Assembly: GCA_002315255.1 (NCBI GenBank)
Contig: DCGM01000079.1
Span: 2,133 to 29,693 of the forward strand
Reading direction: 5' to 3'
From: Lachnospiraceae bacterium UBA1778
GTDB taxonomy: Bacteria > Bacillota > Clostridia > Lachnospirales > Lachnospiraceae
DNA length: 27,561 bases
This document shows positions 15,925 to 23,613 of the stretch, in pieces. The notes under the pieces were generated by a model. It saw nothing but the letters and a program-made list of their open reading frames with translations. It ran no database searches and was not told where the DNA came from. Positions within the stretch are counted from its first letter, which is position 1. The number at the start of each line of letters is the position of its first letter. Made by a program: the position numbers and the translations under genes.

Positions 15925-15934
15925 ATATTAGAAT
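15906..15934 (+). promoter_or_regulatory. Promoter for ylxM-ffh with its -35 box inside the topA terminator
   Basis: A perfect TTGACA at 15906-15911 lies within the terminator's descending arm, and TAGAAT at 15929-15934 follows after an ideal 17-base spacer. Transcription should begin near 15941, about 14 bases before the ATG of ylxM. Confidence 0.8.
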
Positions 15935-15954
15935 GCACAAGGTGGGTGAATTCT

Positions 15955-16284
15955 ATGGAGAATATCGTTGAAAAAACTTTACTCTATGATTTCTACGGCG
16001 AGCTTTTGACAGAGCGCCGTCAGGAAATCTATGAGAGCGTCGTTTTTAATGATATGTCCTTATCGGAAGCCGCAGAAGAGTTTGGTATTTCCCGTCAGGG
16101 AATCTCCGATATGATCCACCGTTGCGATGAAGCGCTGAAGGAGTATGAGTCGAAGCTCCATATGGTGGCCTCGGCTGAGCGGGTCCGAAAACTCGCCGCA
16201 GAGATCCTGAATGAAGCGGAGAACGGCAATGACCCCGCGCGCGTCAGCGCATTGGCGAAGGAAATCATGACCGAAACCGAATGA
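15955..16284 (+). CDS. ylxM: YlxM-type helix-turn-helix SRP-associated protein
   Basis: The 109-residue protein matches the UPF0122/YlxM family: an N-terminal YDFYGELLTERR block and a sigma-70 region 4-like helix-turn-helix (LSEAAEEFGISRQGISDMIHRC) followed by a charged helical tail. Members sit immediately before ffh in Bacillota; in streptococci the protein binds the SRP and affects its GTPase cycle. I chose ATG 15955 because AAGGTGG ends nine bases before it; an in-frame GTG at 15946 lies within that ribosome binding site. The very short leader follows from the promoter at 15906-15934. A small hairpin separates it from ffh, so the two are probably one transcript. Confidence 0.9.
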   Translation: MENIVEKTLLYDFYGELLTERRQEIYESVVFNDMSLSEAAEEFGISRQGISDMIHRCDEALKEYESKLHMVASAERVRKLAAEILNEAENGNDPARVSALAKEIMTETE

Positions 16285-16290
16285 ATATCT

Positions 16291-16313
16291 GCCTCGGATG
16301 AAAATCCGAAGGC
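16291..16313 (+). other. GNRA-loop hairpin between ylxM and ffh
   Basis: GCCTCGGAT and ATCCGAAGGC pair with one bulged A around a GAAA tetraloop. No T run follows, so it is unlikely to terminate; it may protect or process the ylxM-ffh transcript. Confidence 0.45.
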
Positions 16314-16335
16314 ATAAACGTAATGGAGTGATCAG

Positions 16336-17694
16336 ATGGCTTTTGAAAGTCTTTCGGAAAAATTTCAGAACATCTTCCGGAATCTGAAGAGCCACGGAAG
16401 GCTGACCGAGGATGACGTAAAAGCGGCGATGCGCGAAGTAAAACTTGCGCTTCTCGAAGCTGATGTCAACTTCAAGGTCGTAAAACAGTTCGTCGCTTCC
16501 GTTCAGGAGCGTGCCGTCGGTGAAGACGTCATGAACGGACTGAATCCCGGCCAGATGGTCATTAAGATCGTCAATGAAGAGATGATCCGCCTCTTAGGCG
16601 AACCGGCCGAGATCAACCTCCGCCCCGCGAATGAAATCACCGTCATTTTAATGTGCGGTCTTCAGGGCGCCGGTAAAACGACGATGGCGGCGAAGCTGGC
16701 AGGCCTGATGAAAAAGAATGGCCGTACGCCGCTTCTGGCAGCCTGTGACGTTTACCGTCCTGCCGCTGTAAAGCAGCTCGAAATCAACGGTGAAAAGCTC
16801 GGAATCCCCGTCTTCTCGATGGGCGACCGGCAGGATCCTGTCGATATCGCGAAAGCGGCCTACGCTCACGCGAAACAGAATAAAAACAATGTCCTGATTA
16901 TCGATACCGCAGGCCGTCTTCATGTCGATGAAGAGATGATGGCGGAGCTTCAGCGGATTAAAGAAGAAGTGATTGTTCACGAGAGTCTTCTCGTAGTCGA
17001 TGCGATGACCGGTCAGGATGCAGTCAATGTAGCGCAGTCCTTTAAAGACACCATTGGCATTGACGGCGTCATTTTAACGAAGCTCGACGGCGATACGCGA
17101 GGCGGCGCGGCCTTATCGATCCGTGCAGTCACCGAAAAGCCGATCAAATATGCCGGCGTCGGCGAAAAGCTGACCGATGTCGAAAAGTTCCATCCGGACC
17201 GTATGGCGTCCCGCATCCTCGGAATGGGCGATGTCCTGACATTTATCGAAAAAGCGTCGGAAGAAGCGGACCTCGAGAATGCGAAGGCGATGGAGCATCG
17301 TCTGAGGAAAGGTAAATTCGATTTTGAAGATTACCTGACTTCGATCCGCCAGATGGAAAAGATGGGCGGAATCGGCGCTATCCTCGGAGCACTTCCGGGC
17401 GGCGGACTCGGACTCGGAAACCTCGGAAAGCTGAAGGGAAATCTTCCCGATGAGGAGACGACGAAGAAGCAGATCAAACGCACCGAAGCGATTATCCTGT
17501 CGATGACGAAATACGAGCGGACGCACCCGGAGAAGCTGAACCCGCAGCGGAAAATCCGCATTGCGAAGGGCGCGGGCGTCGAGATCGCAGAAGTCAACCG
17601 GACGGTGAAGCAGTTTGAAGAGATGCAGAAGGCGATGAAGCAGATGGGCGGAATGCTCGGCGGAAAACACAACCGTTTCCGGCTGCCGTTCTAA
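16336..17694 (+). CDS. ffh: Signal recognition particle protein Ffh (SRP54)
   Basis: The 452-residue protein has the three SRP54 parts: the N-terminal helical bundle, the GTPase G domain and the methionine-rich M domain. G-domain motifs are GLQGAGKTT near residues 108-116, DVYRPAAVKQL, DTAGRLHVDEEMM, TKLDGDTRGGAALS and the family block GVGEKLTDVEKFHPDRMASRILGMGD. The M domain from about residue 300 includes LTSIRQMEKMGGIGAIL and the RNA-binding region RKIRIAKGAGVEIAEVN. It binds signal peptides at the ribosome together with 4.5S RNA and hands them to FtsY. The C-terminal tail is short and ends GGKHNRFRLPF. GGAG lies eight bases before the ATG. Confidence 0.97.
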   Translation: MAFESLSEKFQNIFRNLKSHGRLTEDDVKAAMREVKLALLEADVNFKVVKQFVASVQERAVGEDVMNGLNPGQMVIKIVNEEMIRLLGEPAEINLRPANEITVILMCGLQGAGKTTMAAKLAGLMKKNGRTPLLAACDVYRPAAVKQLEINGEKLGIPVFSMGDRQDPVDIAKAAYAHAKQNKNNVLIIDTAGRLHVDEEMMAELQRIKEEVIVHESLLVVDAMTGQDAVNVAQSFKDTIGIDGVILTKLDGDTRGGAALSIRAVTEKPIKYAGVGEKLTDVEKFHPDRMASRILGMGDVLTFIEKASEEADLENAKAMEHRLRKGKFDFEDYLTSIRQMEKMGGIGAILGALPGGGLGLGNLGKLKGNLPDEETTKKQIKRTEAIILSMTKYERTHPEKLNPQRKIRIAKGAGVEIAEVNRTVKQFEEMQKAMKQMGGMLGGKHNRFRLPF

Positions 17695-17715
17695 GGTTCT
17701 TCATCCGCTTCAAAA

Positions 17716-17783
17716 GGAGACTTTCGTTCCCACGATAGTCTTCCGCACTAAAGTTTGGGTATAAGCGGGCTTTCCCGTTTACC
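17716..17783 (+). other. Two hairpins in the ffh-rpsP intergenic region
   Basis: The first (17716-17744) pairs GGAGACT with AGTC-t-TCC around a TCG/CGA inner stem and a TTCCCA loop. The second (17758-17783) pairs TAAGCGGG with CCCGTTTA around CTTT, with an extra GG/CC after a two-base bulge. An AT-rich stretch with TTTTTT begins about eight bases later. It may be a weak ffh terminator or a leader controlling rpsP; I see no convincing promoter here. Confidence 0.4.
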
Positions 17784-17818
17784 ATATATTATTTTTTAAT
17801 TCTTGGAGGAATTAAGTT

Positions 17819-18064
17819 ATGGCTGTTAAGATGAGATTAAAGAGAATGGGCAAGAAGAAGGTTCCGTTCTATCGTGTCGTTGTCGCTGATTCCCGTTATC
17901 CGCGTGATGGCAGAAACATTGACGAAATCGGTATCTATGATCCGAATCAGGAGCCGGCTTTTGTTAAGATCGATGCAGATGCTGCGAAGAAGTGGCTTGC
18001 AAACGGCGCTCAGCCGACCGAAACGGTTGCAAAACTTTTAAAGAATGCAGGCATTGAGAAGTAA
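17819..18064 (+). CDS. rpsP: 30S ribosomal protein S16
   Basis: The 81-residue protein is a full-length bacterial S16: MAVKMRLKRMGKKKVPFYRV at the N-terminus (residues 1-20), then ADSRYPRDGR and the IGIYDPNQEP block. It is an assembly protein of the 30S subunit body. TTGGAGGAA stands eight bases before the ATG. Codon use is richer in the strongest codons than in neighbours, fitting high expression. It opens the usual rpsP-khpA-rimM-trmD run. Confidence 0.98.
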   Translation: MAVKMRLKRMGKKKVPFYRVVVADSRYPRDGRNIDEIGIYDPNQEPAFVKIDADAAKKWLANGAQPTETVAKLLKNAGIEK

Positions 18065-18091
18065 CTTCGCTTTTTGTTCAGGAGGTTCGCA

Positions 18092-18319
18092 ATGAAAGAA
18101 TTAGTTGAGGCAATTGCGAAGGCGCTGGTTGATGAGCCGGATCAGGTTTTTGTGACCGAGCAGTCCAATGATAAGGGCGTGCTCGTAACCCTGAAGGTTG
18201 CTCAGGCGGATATCGGAAAGGTTATCGGCAAGCAGGGAAAGGTGGCGAATGCTATCCGTTCCGTTGTGAAGGCAGCCGGCATCCGTAAAGGCGTTCACGT
18301 AATGGTGGATATCGAGTAA
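18092..18319 (+). CDS. khpA: KH-domain RNA-binding protein KhpA
   Basis: The 75-residue single KH domain carries the GxxG loop as IGKVIGKQGKVANAIR (about residues 42-57). KhpA pairs with KhpB/EloR in many Bacillota and binds RNA; the pair is tied to cell elongation. The start is ATG 18092 after CAGGAGG; an in-frame upstream start at 18074 lies before that ribosome binding site and is rejected. The position between rpsP and rimM is the usual one. Confidence 0.95.
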   Translation: MKELVEAIAKALVDEPDQVFVTEQSNDKGVLVTLKVAQADIGKVIGKQGKVANAIRSVVKAAGIRKGVHVMVDIE

Positions 18320-18332
18320 TGAGAAAAAAGAT

Positions 18333-18371
18333 AAGGGAATAGACGAGGCCCTTCGCCTTGTTTATTCCCTT
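18333..18371 (+). other. 17-bp hairpin between khpA and rimM
   Basis: Arms 18333-18349 and 18355-18371 (outer AAGGGAATA and TATTCCCTT, inner GAGGC and GCCTT) pair over 17 positions with two G-U pairs around a CCTTC loop. The following bases are TAACCATTTTTC, not an immediate T run. It may attenuate or process the message between rpsP-khpA and rimM-trmD. Confidence 0.6.
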
Positions 18372-18411
18372 TAACCATTTTTCTAAACAGGCATTTTATC
18401 AGGAACAGGAT

Positions 18412-18918
18412 ATGACAGAGTATTTGAGAATTGGTACGGTGACTTCTCCCCATGGCGTTCACGGGGAGTTTTCCGTATACCCGACAACCGACGACCTGAA
18501 GCGTTTTCAGCAGGTGAAGCATGTAGTCATCACGACGAAGACGACGCGCGAGGAGATGGAAATCCAGTCGGTCAAATACTTTAAGGGGCTGGCTATTTTG
18601 AAGCTTTCCGGCGTTAAAACGCGCGATGACGCGGAGAAATACCGGGCAGCTGAAATCTGGATTCACCGGTCGCAGACACCGAAGGAAGAAGGAAAGCATC
18701 TGATCTGTGACCTTCTGGAGATGGAAGTAGTCAATGAAGCCGGCGAAAAGATTGGCGATCTCGTCGACGTTCTTCAGACCGGCGCCAATGATGTTTTTGT
18801 CGTCAAAAAGACGGACGGAACCGAGCTCCTTCTGCCGAATATTCCTTCCTGCATCCTGAATGTAGATGAAGAAGCGAAAAAAATCACGGTATACGTTTTG
18901 CCGGGATTGGAGGACTGA
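18412..18918 (+). CDS. rimM: Ribosome maturation factor RimM
   Basis: The 168-residue protein has the RimM N-terminal barrel (YLRIGTVTSPHGVHGEFSV, residues 4-22, seen by its GTVTSPHGVHGE core) and the C-terminal PRC-barrel (CDLLEMEVV, GDLVDVLQTGANDVFVV, LLPNIPSCI). It helps mature the 30S head around S19 and S13. I chose ATG 18412, the family-length start, with a modest AGGAACAGG before it; an in-frame TTG at 18358 falls within the preceding hairpin. The last base of its stop is the first base of the trmD ATG region (TGATG), so translation is coupled. Confidence 0.95.
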   Translation: MTEYLRIGTVTSPHGVHGEFSVYPTTDDLKRFQQVKHVVITTKTTREEMEIQSVKYFKGLAILKLSGVKTRDDAEKYRAAEIWIHRSQTPKEEGKHLICDLLEMEVVNEAGEKIGDLVDVLQTGANDVFVVKKTDGTELLLPNIPSCILNVDEEAKKITVYVLPGLED

Positions 18919-20951
18919 TGCATTTTTATGTGATGACCCTCTTCCCGGAGCTTATTGATTCGGTCGCGCATTCCAGCATTTTAGGGCGGGCGATCGAAAA
19001 GGAAGTCATCTCCGTCGAAGCGGTCAATATCCGTGATTATTCCAAAGAAAAGCACCGTCATGTAGATGATTATCCGTATGGCGGCGGCGCCGGCATGCTG
19101 ATGCAGGCGATGCCGGTAGTCGACTGTTACCGCGCGTTAGAAGCGAAAATCGGCCATCCGTCCCGCGTGATTTATCTTTCACCGCAGGGGAAAACATTGG
19201 ACCAGGCGCTCGCGTGCGAGCTTGCGAAGGAAGAGGATTTAGTCCTTCTTTGCGGGCATTATGAAGGGATTGACGAGCGTGCGCTCGAGATCCTGAATGT
19301 CGAAGAAGTCTCCATCGGCGATTATGTGCTGACCGGCGGTGAAATGCCGTCAATGATCATCATTGATGCTGTTTCGCGCCAGGTGCCGGGAGTCCTTTCG
19401 GAAGGTTCTGCAGAAGAAGAATCGTTTTCCGACGGGCTTTTAGAGTATCCGCAATACACGCGGCCGGAGGAGTACGAAGGACGGCGCGTACCGCCGGTTT
19501 TACTCTCGGGCGACCATAAGAAGGTGAGTTTGTGGCGGCGGGAGAAGAGCATTGAGCGGACGGTCGAGCGTCGGCCGGACCTTCTCGAAACGGCGGAGCT
19601 TTCGAAAAAAGAGCGCGCTTATGCCGAGAAGTTTATGGAAGAACTGAAAGAGAAAACAGCGGCTGCGAAGGCAGCCTTTACGGAGAATGCCGATGCACCG
19701 AAATCGGCTGATATAAAGGACGAAGACATGATGAGAACGGACAGTAACGGAAGAATCAGCGGGCTCTTTTTAGTAGACCGCGTGCTCGGATGCGGAAAAG
19801 TATTTCCGGATCCGGCTGCGCTTGTCTTTAAAGACGGCCATCATGAGCTTCACGGCGTGTCGTTCTCGGAGGATTTAAAAGAAGACCGCGGGCTCGTCTC
19901 GCACTTAAAAGAGATTACGAAGGACCTGATCTGCCTTTTCTATGAAGCAGAGAAAGAGGAAACGCTTCTGTCGGGCAATGAAACCGGCATGACCTTCCTT
20001 TCAGGATTTTTTAGCGGAAAGCTCCGCGCGCAGATCCGTGAAGAGGAAAATACCGATTTCTTTACGGTTTCAGCGACGGTTTCGATGATTTCCGAATATC
20101 CGGACGCCGCGAAAAAACTCTATGCGTTAGCGGAAGTCATCTGCCGCTTCGGCCGCCCGGAAGGTCGCGATTATCAGATTTCGGTCGTCTTTTCGGACCA
20201 GAAGCCGGAGGCTTTTACAGATGACGGGATTCAGGAAGAGCGTATGAAGACCACGAACGTCGGGAATGCCACGGCGTGTGATCAAAAGGCAGATCATGGT
20301 AATAGGACTGCAGGTGAAGAGGCGACTCAGGAAAGAACGGAAGAGACGCCGGCTGAAACCACTGCCGACAAAAATGACCGGACGAATTTTATCGAGACCT
20401 GTGCGCAGAATCATCATGGATTTGAAATGACTTATGCTGAGGACGAGCTTCCGGCGGGCGGCGGCTTACGGTCGTCGGATATTCAGTTAAATATGGGAAT
20501 CAAGGAAGATGACGCATTTGTTTCCTTCTACGGATTCCTCGAAAACGAAAAGGAGGCCGCGCCGGCATTGCACCCGGAGGTAGTCTCCACATTGACCGAG
20601 CTTTCGAACCTGATGGACGACATCGGGCGGAAAGCTGAAAAGGCGCAGAACACCTGGGACGGAATGGAAGTCAGCTTTAACGAGGGACAGATTTTCCCGA
20701 TAAACGGCTACCAGATTCCGGTTCCGGACGGATTCCGGGCGGGCAATGGAAGCGACGGCGTCGACGCAGTCCTCTGGCGGCCGAATCCGGAGGATCCCGA
20801 AGGGTGGGAAGCTTCGCCGGTTTTATTCTATATTTTTGCAAAACAAGGTCTGCCGGATGTCTCTGTGCATCTTTCAGGCCATCAGCGGACGAAACGCGAG
20901 CAGGAAAAGCGGTTACGCGAGGAACTCGTGTCCCGGATCCGAAAATATTAA
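18918..20951 (+). CDS. trmD: tRNA (guanine-N1)-methyltransferase TrmD with a ~430-residue C-terminal extension of unknown function
   Basis: Residues 1 to about 250 are a complete TrmD, the trefoil-knot enzyme that makes m1G37 in tRNA from S-adenosylmethionine: DDYPYGGGAGML, YLSPQGKTLDQ, LLCGHYEGIDER, EEVSIGDYVLTGGE and DAVSRQVPGVL are all present, as is the C-terminal SLWRREKSIERT. TrmD normally ends there. Here the frame continues without a stop to 677 residues. The extension has an alpha/beta region (about 272-435, starting MMRTDSNGRISGLFLVD), a charged low-complexity linker (about 437-490), and a second region (about 491-677) with a proline-rich IPVPDGFR segment and a basic helical tail. 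I recognise no domain in it. An ATGATG near 19729 with AAAGGA upstream could allow internal initiation. The extension may once have been a separate gene. Confidence 0.9.
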   Translation: MHFYVMTLFPELIDSVAHSSILGRAIEKEVISVEAVNIRDYSKEKHRHVDDYPYGGGAGMLMQAMPVVDCYRALEAKIGHPSRVIYLSPQGKTLDQALACELAKEEDLVLLCGHYEGIDERALEILNVEEVSIGDYVLTGGEMPSMIIIDAVSRQVPGVLSEGSAEEESFSDGLLEYPQYTRPEEYEGRRVPPVLLSGDHKKVSLWRREKSIERTVERRPDLLETAELSKKERAYAEKFMEELKEKTAAAKAAFTENADAPKSADIKDEDMMRTDSNGRISGLFLVDRVLGCGKVFPDPAALVFKDGHHELHGVSFSEDLKEDRGLVSHLKEITKDLICLFYEAEKEETLLSGNETGMTFLSGFFSGKLRAQIREEENTDFFTVSATVSMISEYPDAAKKLYALAEVICRFGRPEGRDYQISVVFSDQKPEAFTDDGIQEERMKTTNVGNATACDQKADHGNRTAGEEATQERTEETPAETTADKNDRTNFIETCAQNHHGFEMTYAEDELPAGGGLRSSDIQLNMGIKEDDAFVSFYGFLENEKEAAPALHPEVVSTLTELSNLMDDIGRKAEKAQNTWDGMEVSFNEGQIFPINGYQIPVPDGFRAGNGSDGVDAVLWRPNPEDPEGWEASPVLFYIFAKQGLPDVSVHLSGHQRTKREQEKRLREELVSRIRKY

Positions 20952-20963
20952 AAGGAGCATCTC

Positions 20964-21938
20964 ATGAGCGCAGGATATGAACAGGTTGTATCAGTAGAGC
21001 GGTTGGCACGCCGGATGAATTTAGAGAATCTGACGGCAAATCTCGATCTGTCGGAGCATATGATCACGATTCCAGACATTAACCGTCCGTCCTTACAGCT
21101 GACGGGGTATTGGGACTTTTTTGACACGGCGCGTGTCCAGATTATGGGAAAAGTCGAGTTTTCCTATCTCGAGAAAATGACGCCGATGGAGCGCCTGTCG
21201 ATTTACGATGATTTCTTCAGCCGGAAGGTGCCTTGCGTCATCTACGCGCGGAACGAGCGCCCGGACGACGAGGTTATCAAGCTTGCGGAGAAACAGGGAG
21301 TGCCGCTTCTTATGACGGACATTTCGACCTCCATCATTACGGCTGAGGTTATCCGCTGGCTCCATGTGCAGCTCGCGCCAATGATCTCGATCCACGGCGT
21401 TTTAGTCGACGTATACGGCGAAGGCGTACTGATCACCGGCGAATCCGGCATCGGTAAATCAGAAGCCGCCATCGAGCTTATCAAACGCGGCCACCGTCTC
21501 GTTTCGGATGACGTTGTCGAAATCCGCCGTGTATCGGACGAGTCGCTTGTCGGCTCTGCGCCGGAGCTTACGCGGCATTTTATCGAGCTTCGGGGCATTG
21601 GCATCATCAATGTAAAGACGCTGTTCGGCGTTGAAGCGGTTAAGAACACCCAGACGATCGACCTCGTCATCCAGCTTGAAGACTGGCGGAAAGAAGCGGA
21701 ATACGACCGTATGGGGACAGAAGACCAGTATGTCGAGTACCTCGGAAACAAGGTAGTCTGTCATCATCTCCCGGTCCGTCCCGGCCGGAACCTCGCGGTT
21801 ATCGTTGAGGCGGCTGCCGTTAACCACCGTCAGAAGAAGATGGGCTACAATGCGGCGAAGGAGCTTTCGCGCCGCGTGCAGGAGAAGCTTCTAGGCGGGC
21901 GCGACGACCATGGAGAAGACGGAATCTTCTTCGATTAA
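20964..21938 (+). CDS. hprK: HPr kinase/phosphorylase
   Basis: The 324-residue protein is full-length HprK. The N-terminal domain (about 1-130) precedes the kinase core with SIHGVLVDVYGEGVLITG (the catalytic His region), Walker A GESGIGKSE at 159-167, LVSDDVVEI, and the HprK signature IELRGIGIINVKTLFG; RPGRNLAVIVE closes the site. It phosphorylates Ser46 of HPr or Crh with ATP or pyrophosphate, and removes it with phosphate, to set carbon catabolite control in Bacillota. AAAAGGAG precedes the ATG. The likely substrate in this window is the HPr-like protein at 23607, which has the Ser46 site but not His15. Confidence 0.97.
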   Translation: MSAGYEQVVSVERLARRMNLENLTANLDLSEHMITIPDINRPSLQLTGYWDFFDTARVQIMGKVEFSYLEKMTPMERLSIYDDFFSRKVPCVIYARNERPDDEVIKLAEKQGVPLLMTDISTSIITAEVIRWLHVQLAPMISIHGVLVDVYGEGVLITGESGIGKSEAAIELIKRGHRLVSDDVVEIRRVSDESLVGSAPELTRHFIELRGIGIINVKTLFGVEAVKNTQTIDLVIQLEDWRKEAEYDRMGTEDQYVEYLGNKVVCHHLPVRPGRNLAVIVEAAAVNHRQKKMGYNAAKELSRRVQEKLLGGRDDHGEDGIFFD

Positions 21939-21991
21939 ACAGTCAATCGGAAGACACTGTTTTCTTCGACTGATTTGTGAAAGGTAACTGA

Positions 21992-22900
21992 ATGATTTCT
22001 TTGGAAGATTTATCCCGCGTGGTTTCACCGGACCATATCCGTGAAAACGTGTCGGCCGCGACGCTTACCACCTTCCGCACCGGCGGACCGGTGCGCTTCG
22101 TCGTAAGCCCCTACGACACGGCGGAACTTGTGCGCCTCATTGCCTTCTTAAAGGAGACGGAGACGCCGTATTTCCTCGTTGGACGCGGCAGTAATCTTTT
22201 AATCAGCGACCGGGGGTATAACGGCGTTCTGATCTCACTTAGGCGATTTTTCTCCGACGTCGAGGTGCGCGGAAATGAGATTTATGCGGAGGCTGGCGCT
22301 ATGCTTTCGGACGTCGCGCGGGAAGCTCTATCGCATAACCTGACCGGGTTTGAGTTTGCCGGCGGGATTCCGGGAACGATCGGCGGCGCGCTTTATATGG
22401 ATGCGGGTGCATACGGAAGTGAAATGAAAAATGTAGTGAAGGAAGCGGAAATCCTTCTGCCGGACGGAACGGTCAGAATCTTCTCAAATGAAGAACTGGA
22501 TCTTTCTTACCGGAAGAGCTGCCTCTCCGAGAACGAAGGGCTCGCGCTTTCTGTCATCTTGTCGCTGAAACCGGGAAATCATGATGAAATCCGCGCGTCT
22601 ATGAATGATTTGAACGAAAGAAGACGCGAAAAACAGCCGCTGGAGTTCGGCTCTGCGGGCAGCACCTTCAAGCGCCCGGAAGGGTATTTTGCAGGAAAAC
22701 TGATCGAAGATGCCGGTTTGAAAGGATACCGCGTCGGAAACGCCTGTGTTTCCGAAAAGCATGCAGGTTTTGTCATTAACCTCGGCAATGCGACCTCGGA
22801 AGAAATCCTTTCCGTCGTCCGCCACGTGCAGGAAACCGTATGGAACCGGTTCCAGGTAGAACTTGAGCCGGAAATCCGGTTTTTAGGGGAGTTTGAGTAA
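21992..22900 (+). CDS. murB: UDP-N-acetylenolpyruvoylglucosamine reductase
   Basis: The 302-residue flavoenzyme makes UDP-N-acetylmuramate for peptidoglycan. FAD-binding blocks are TTFRTGGPVRF, FLVGRGSNLLISD and FAGGIPGTIGGALYMDAGAYG. The catalytic serine lies in GSAGSTFKRP and the C-terminal glutamate in ELEPEIRFLG. The YxN-loop pattern and length fit the type II form common in Bacillota. AAAGG lies about nine bases before the ATG. It lies between hprK and whiA; in many Clostridia rapZ sits between murB and whiA, but here only a 13-base gap remains. Confidence 0.96.
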   Translation: MISLEDLSRVVSPDHIRENVSAATLTTFRTGGPVRFVVSPYDTAELVRLIAFLKETETPYFLVGRGSNLLISDRGYNGVLISLRRFFSDVEVRGNEIYAEAGAMLSDVAREALSHNLTGFEFAGGIPGTIGGALYMDAGAYGSEMKNVVKEAEILLPDGTVRIFSNEELDLSYRKSCLSENEGLALSVILSLKPGNHDEIRASMNDLNERRREKQPLEFGSAGSTFKRPEGYFAGKLIEDAGLKGYRVGNACVSEKHAGFVINLGNATSEEILSVVRHVQETVWNRFQVELEPEIRFLGEFE

Positions 22901-22911
22901 CAGGAGAGCAC

Positions 22912-23613
22912 ATGTCATTTTCGGATGAAGTGAAAAAAGAAGCTGCAGCTATCCTCCCTGAGGAAGAGCATTGCAAAAATGCGCTTTTAACGGGCCTTTT
23001 AGCGGCGAGTGACGAATCCCTGTATAAACAGGCGGAGTTATCAAAAAAGTGCTGTAAAAAGGCGTTTTTACGCGGAATTTTCCTATGGGCAGGGTCGGTT
23101 ACGGCTCCGGAGAAGATGTATCATCTCGAGATGAAGTTCCAAACGGAAAAGCTGGCTGATTTTATGATAAAAATCCTCGATTCGTTCGAGGTGAAAGCGA
23201 AAAAAAGTATACGGAAAGACCGCTTTGTGGTATACTTAAAAGAAGGCGATGAGATCGTTTCGGTATTAGCATTGGCGGGCGCGACGAAAGCGCTTTTAGC
23301 GTTTGAGAATGTGCGTGTCGTCAAGGAAGTCCGGAATACGGTGAACCGCCAGGTGAACTGCGAAGCCGCGAACCTTAAGAAGGCGGCAACGGCCGGTGTC
23401 GCGCAGGGGCGGGACATCGAATGGATTGCAGAGCATATCGGATTCGACCGGTTGCCGGAGCAGCTTCGTGAGATCGCGCAAGTACGATTAAGTCACCCGG
23501 AAGCCTCATTGGCAGAATTAGGGGCGCTTCTCGACCCTCCGGTCGGGAAATCGGGTGTCAATCATAGACTGAGACGTTTAAGAAAGATTGCGGAGGAGGA
23601 ACAGTTATGTTGA
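22912..23613 (+). CDS. whiA: WhiA-like DNA-binding protein, shortened N-terminal domain
   Basis: The C-terminal two thirds match WhiA: CCKKAFLRGIFLWAGSV (second LAGLIDADG repeat, Cys47-Cys48), YHLEMKF, NRQVNCEAANLKKA, LPEQLREIAQVRL and the helix-turn-helix block ASLAELGALLDPPVGKSGVNHRL. At 233 residues it is roughly 75-85 shorter than usual. The loss is at the N-terminus: only about 36 residues separate MSFSDEVKKE from the CCKKAFLRG block, where ordinary WhiA has a whole LAGLIDADG half. The start is sound, with AGGAGAG before the ATG. WhiA is a conserved regulator linked to division and chromosome segregation in Gram-positive bacteria. Its stop overlaps the HPr-like gene by seven bases. Confidence 0.88.
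   Translation: MSFSDEVKKEAAAILPEEEHCKNALLTGLLAASDESLYKQAELSKKCCKKAFLRGIFLWAGSVTAPEKMYHLEMKFQTEKLADFMIKILDSFEVKAKKSIRKDRFVVYLKEGDEIVSVLALAGATKALLAFENVRVVKEVRNTVNRQVNCEAANLKKAATAGVAQGRDIEWIAEHIGFDRLPEQLREIAQVRLSHPEASLAELGALLDPPVGKSGVNHRLRRLRKIAEEEQLC

Noticed and set aside
18074..18091. Upstream start for khpA
   Set aside because: It lies before the CAGGAGG ribosome binding site that serves ATG 18092.
21939..21991. Terminator between hprK and murB
   Set aside because: CAGTC/GACTG and GAAGA/TCTTC pair imperfectly with a five-base bulge and no T run follows.
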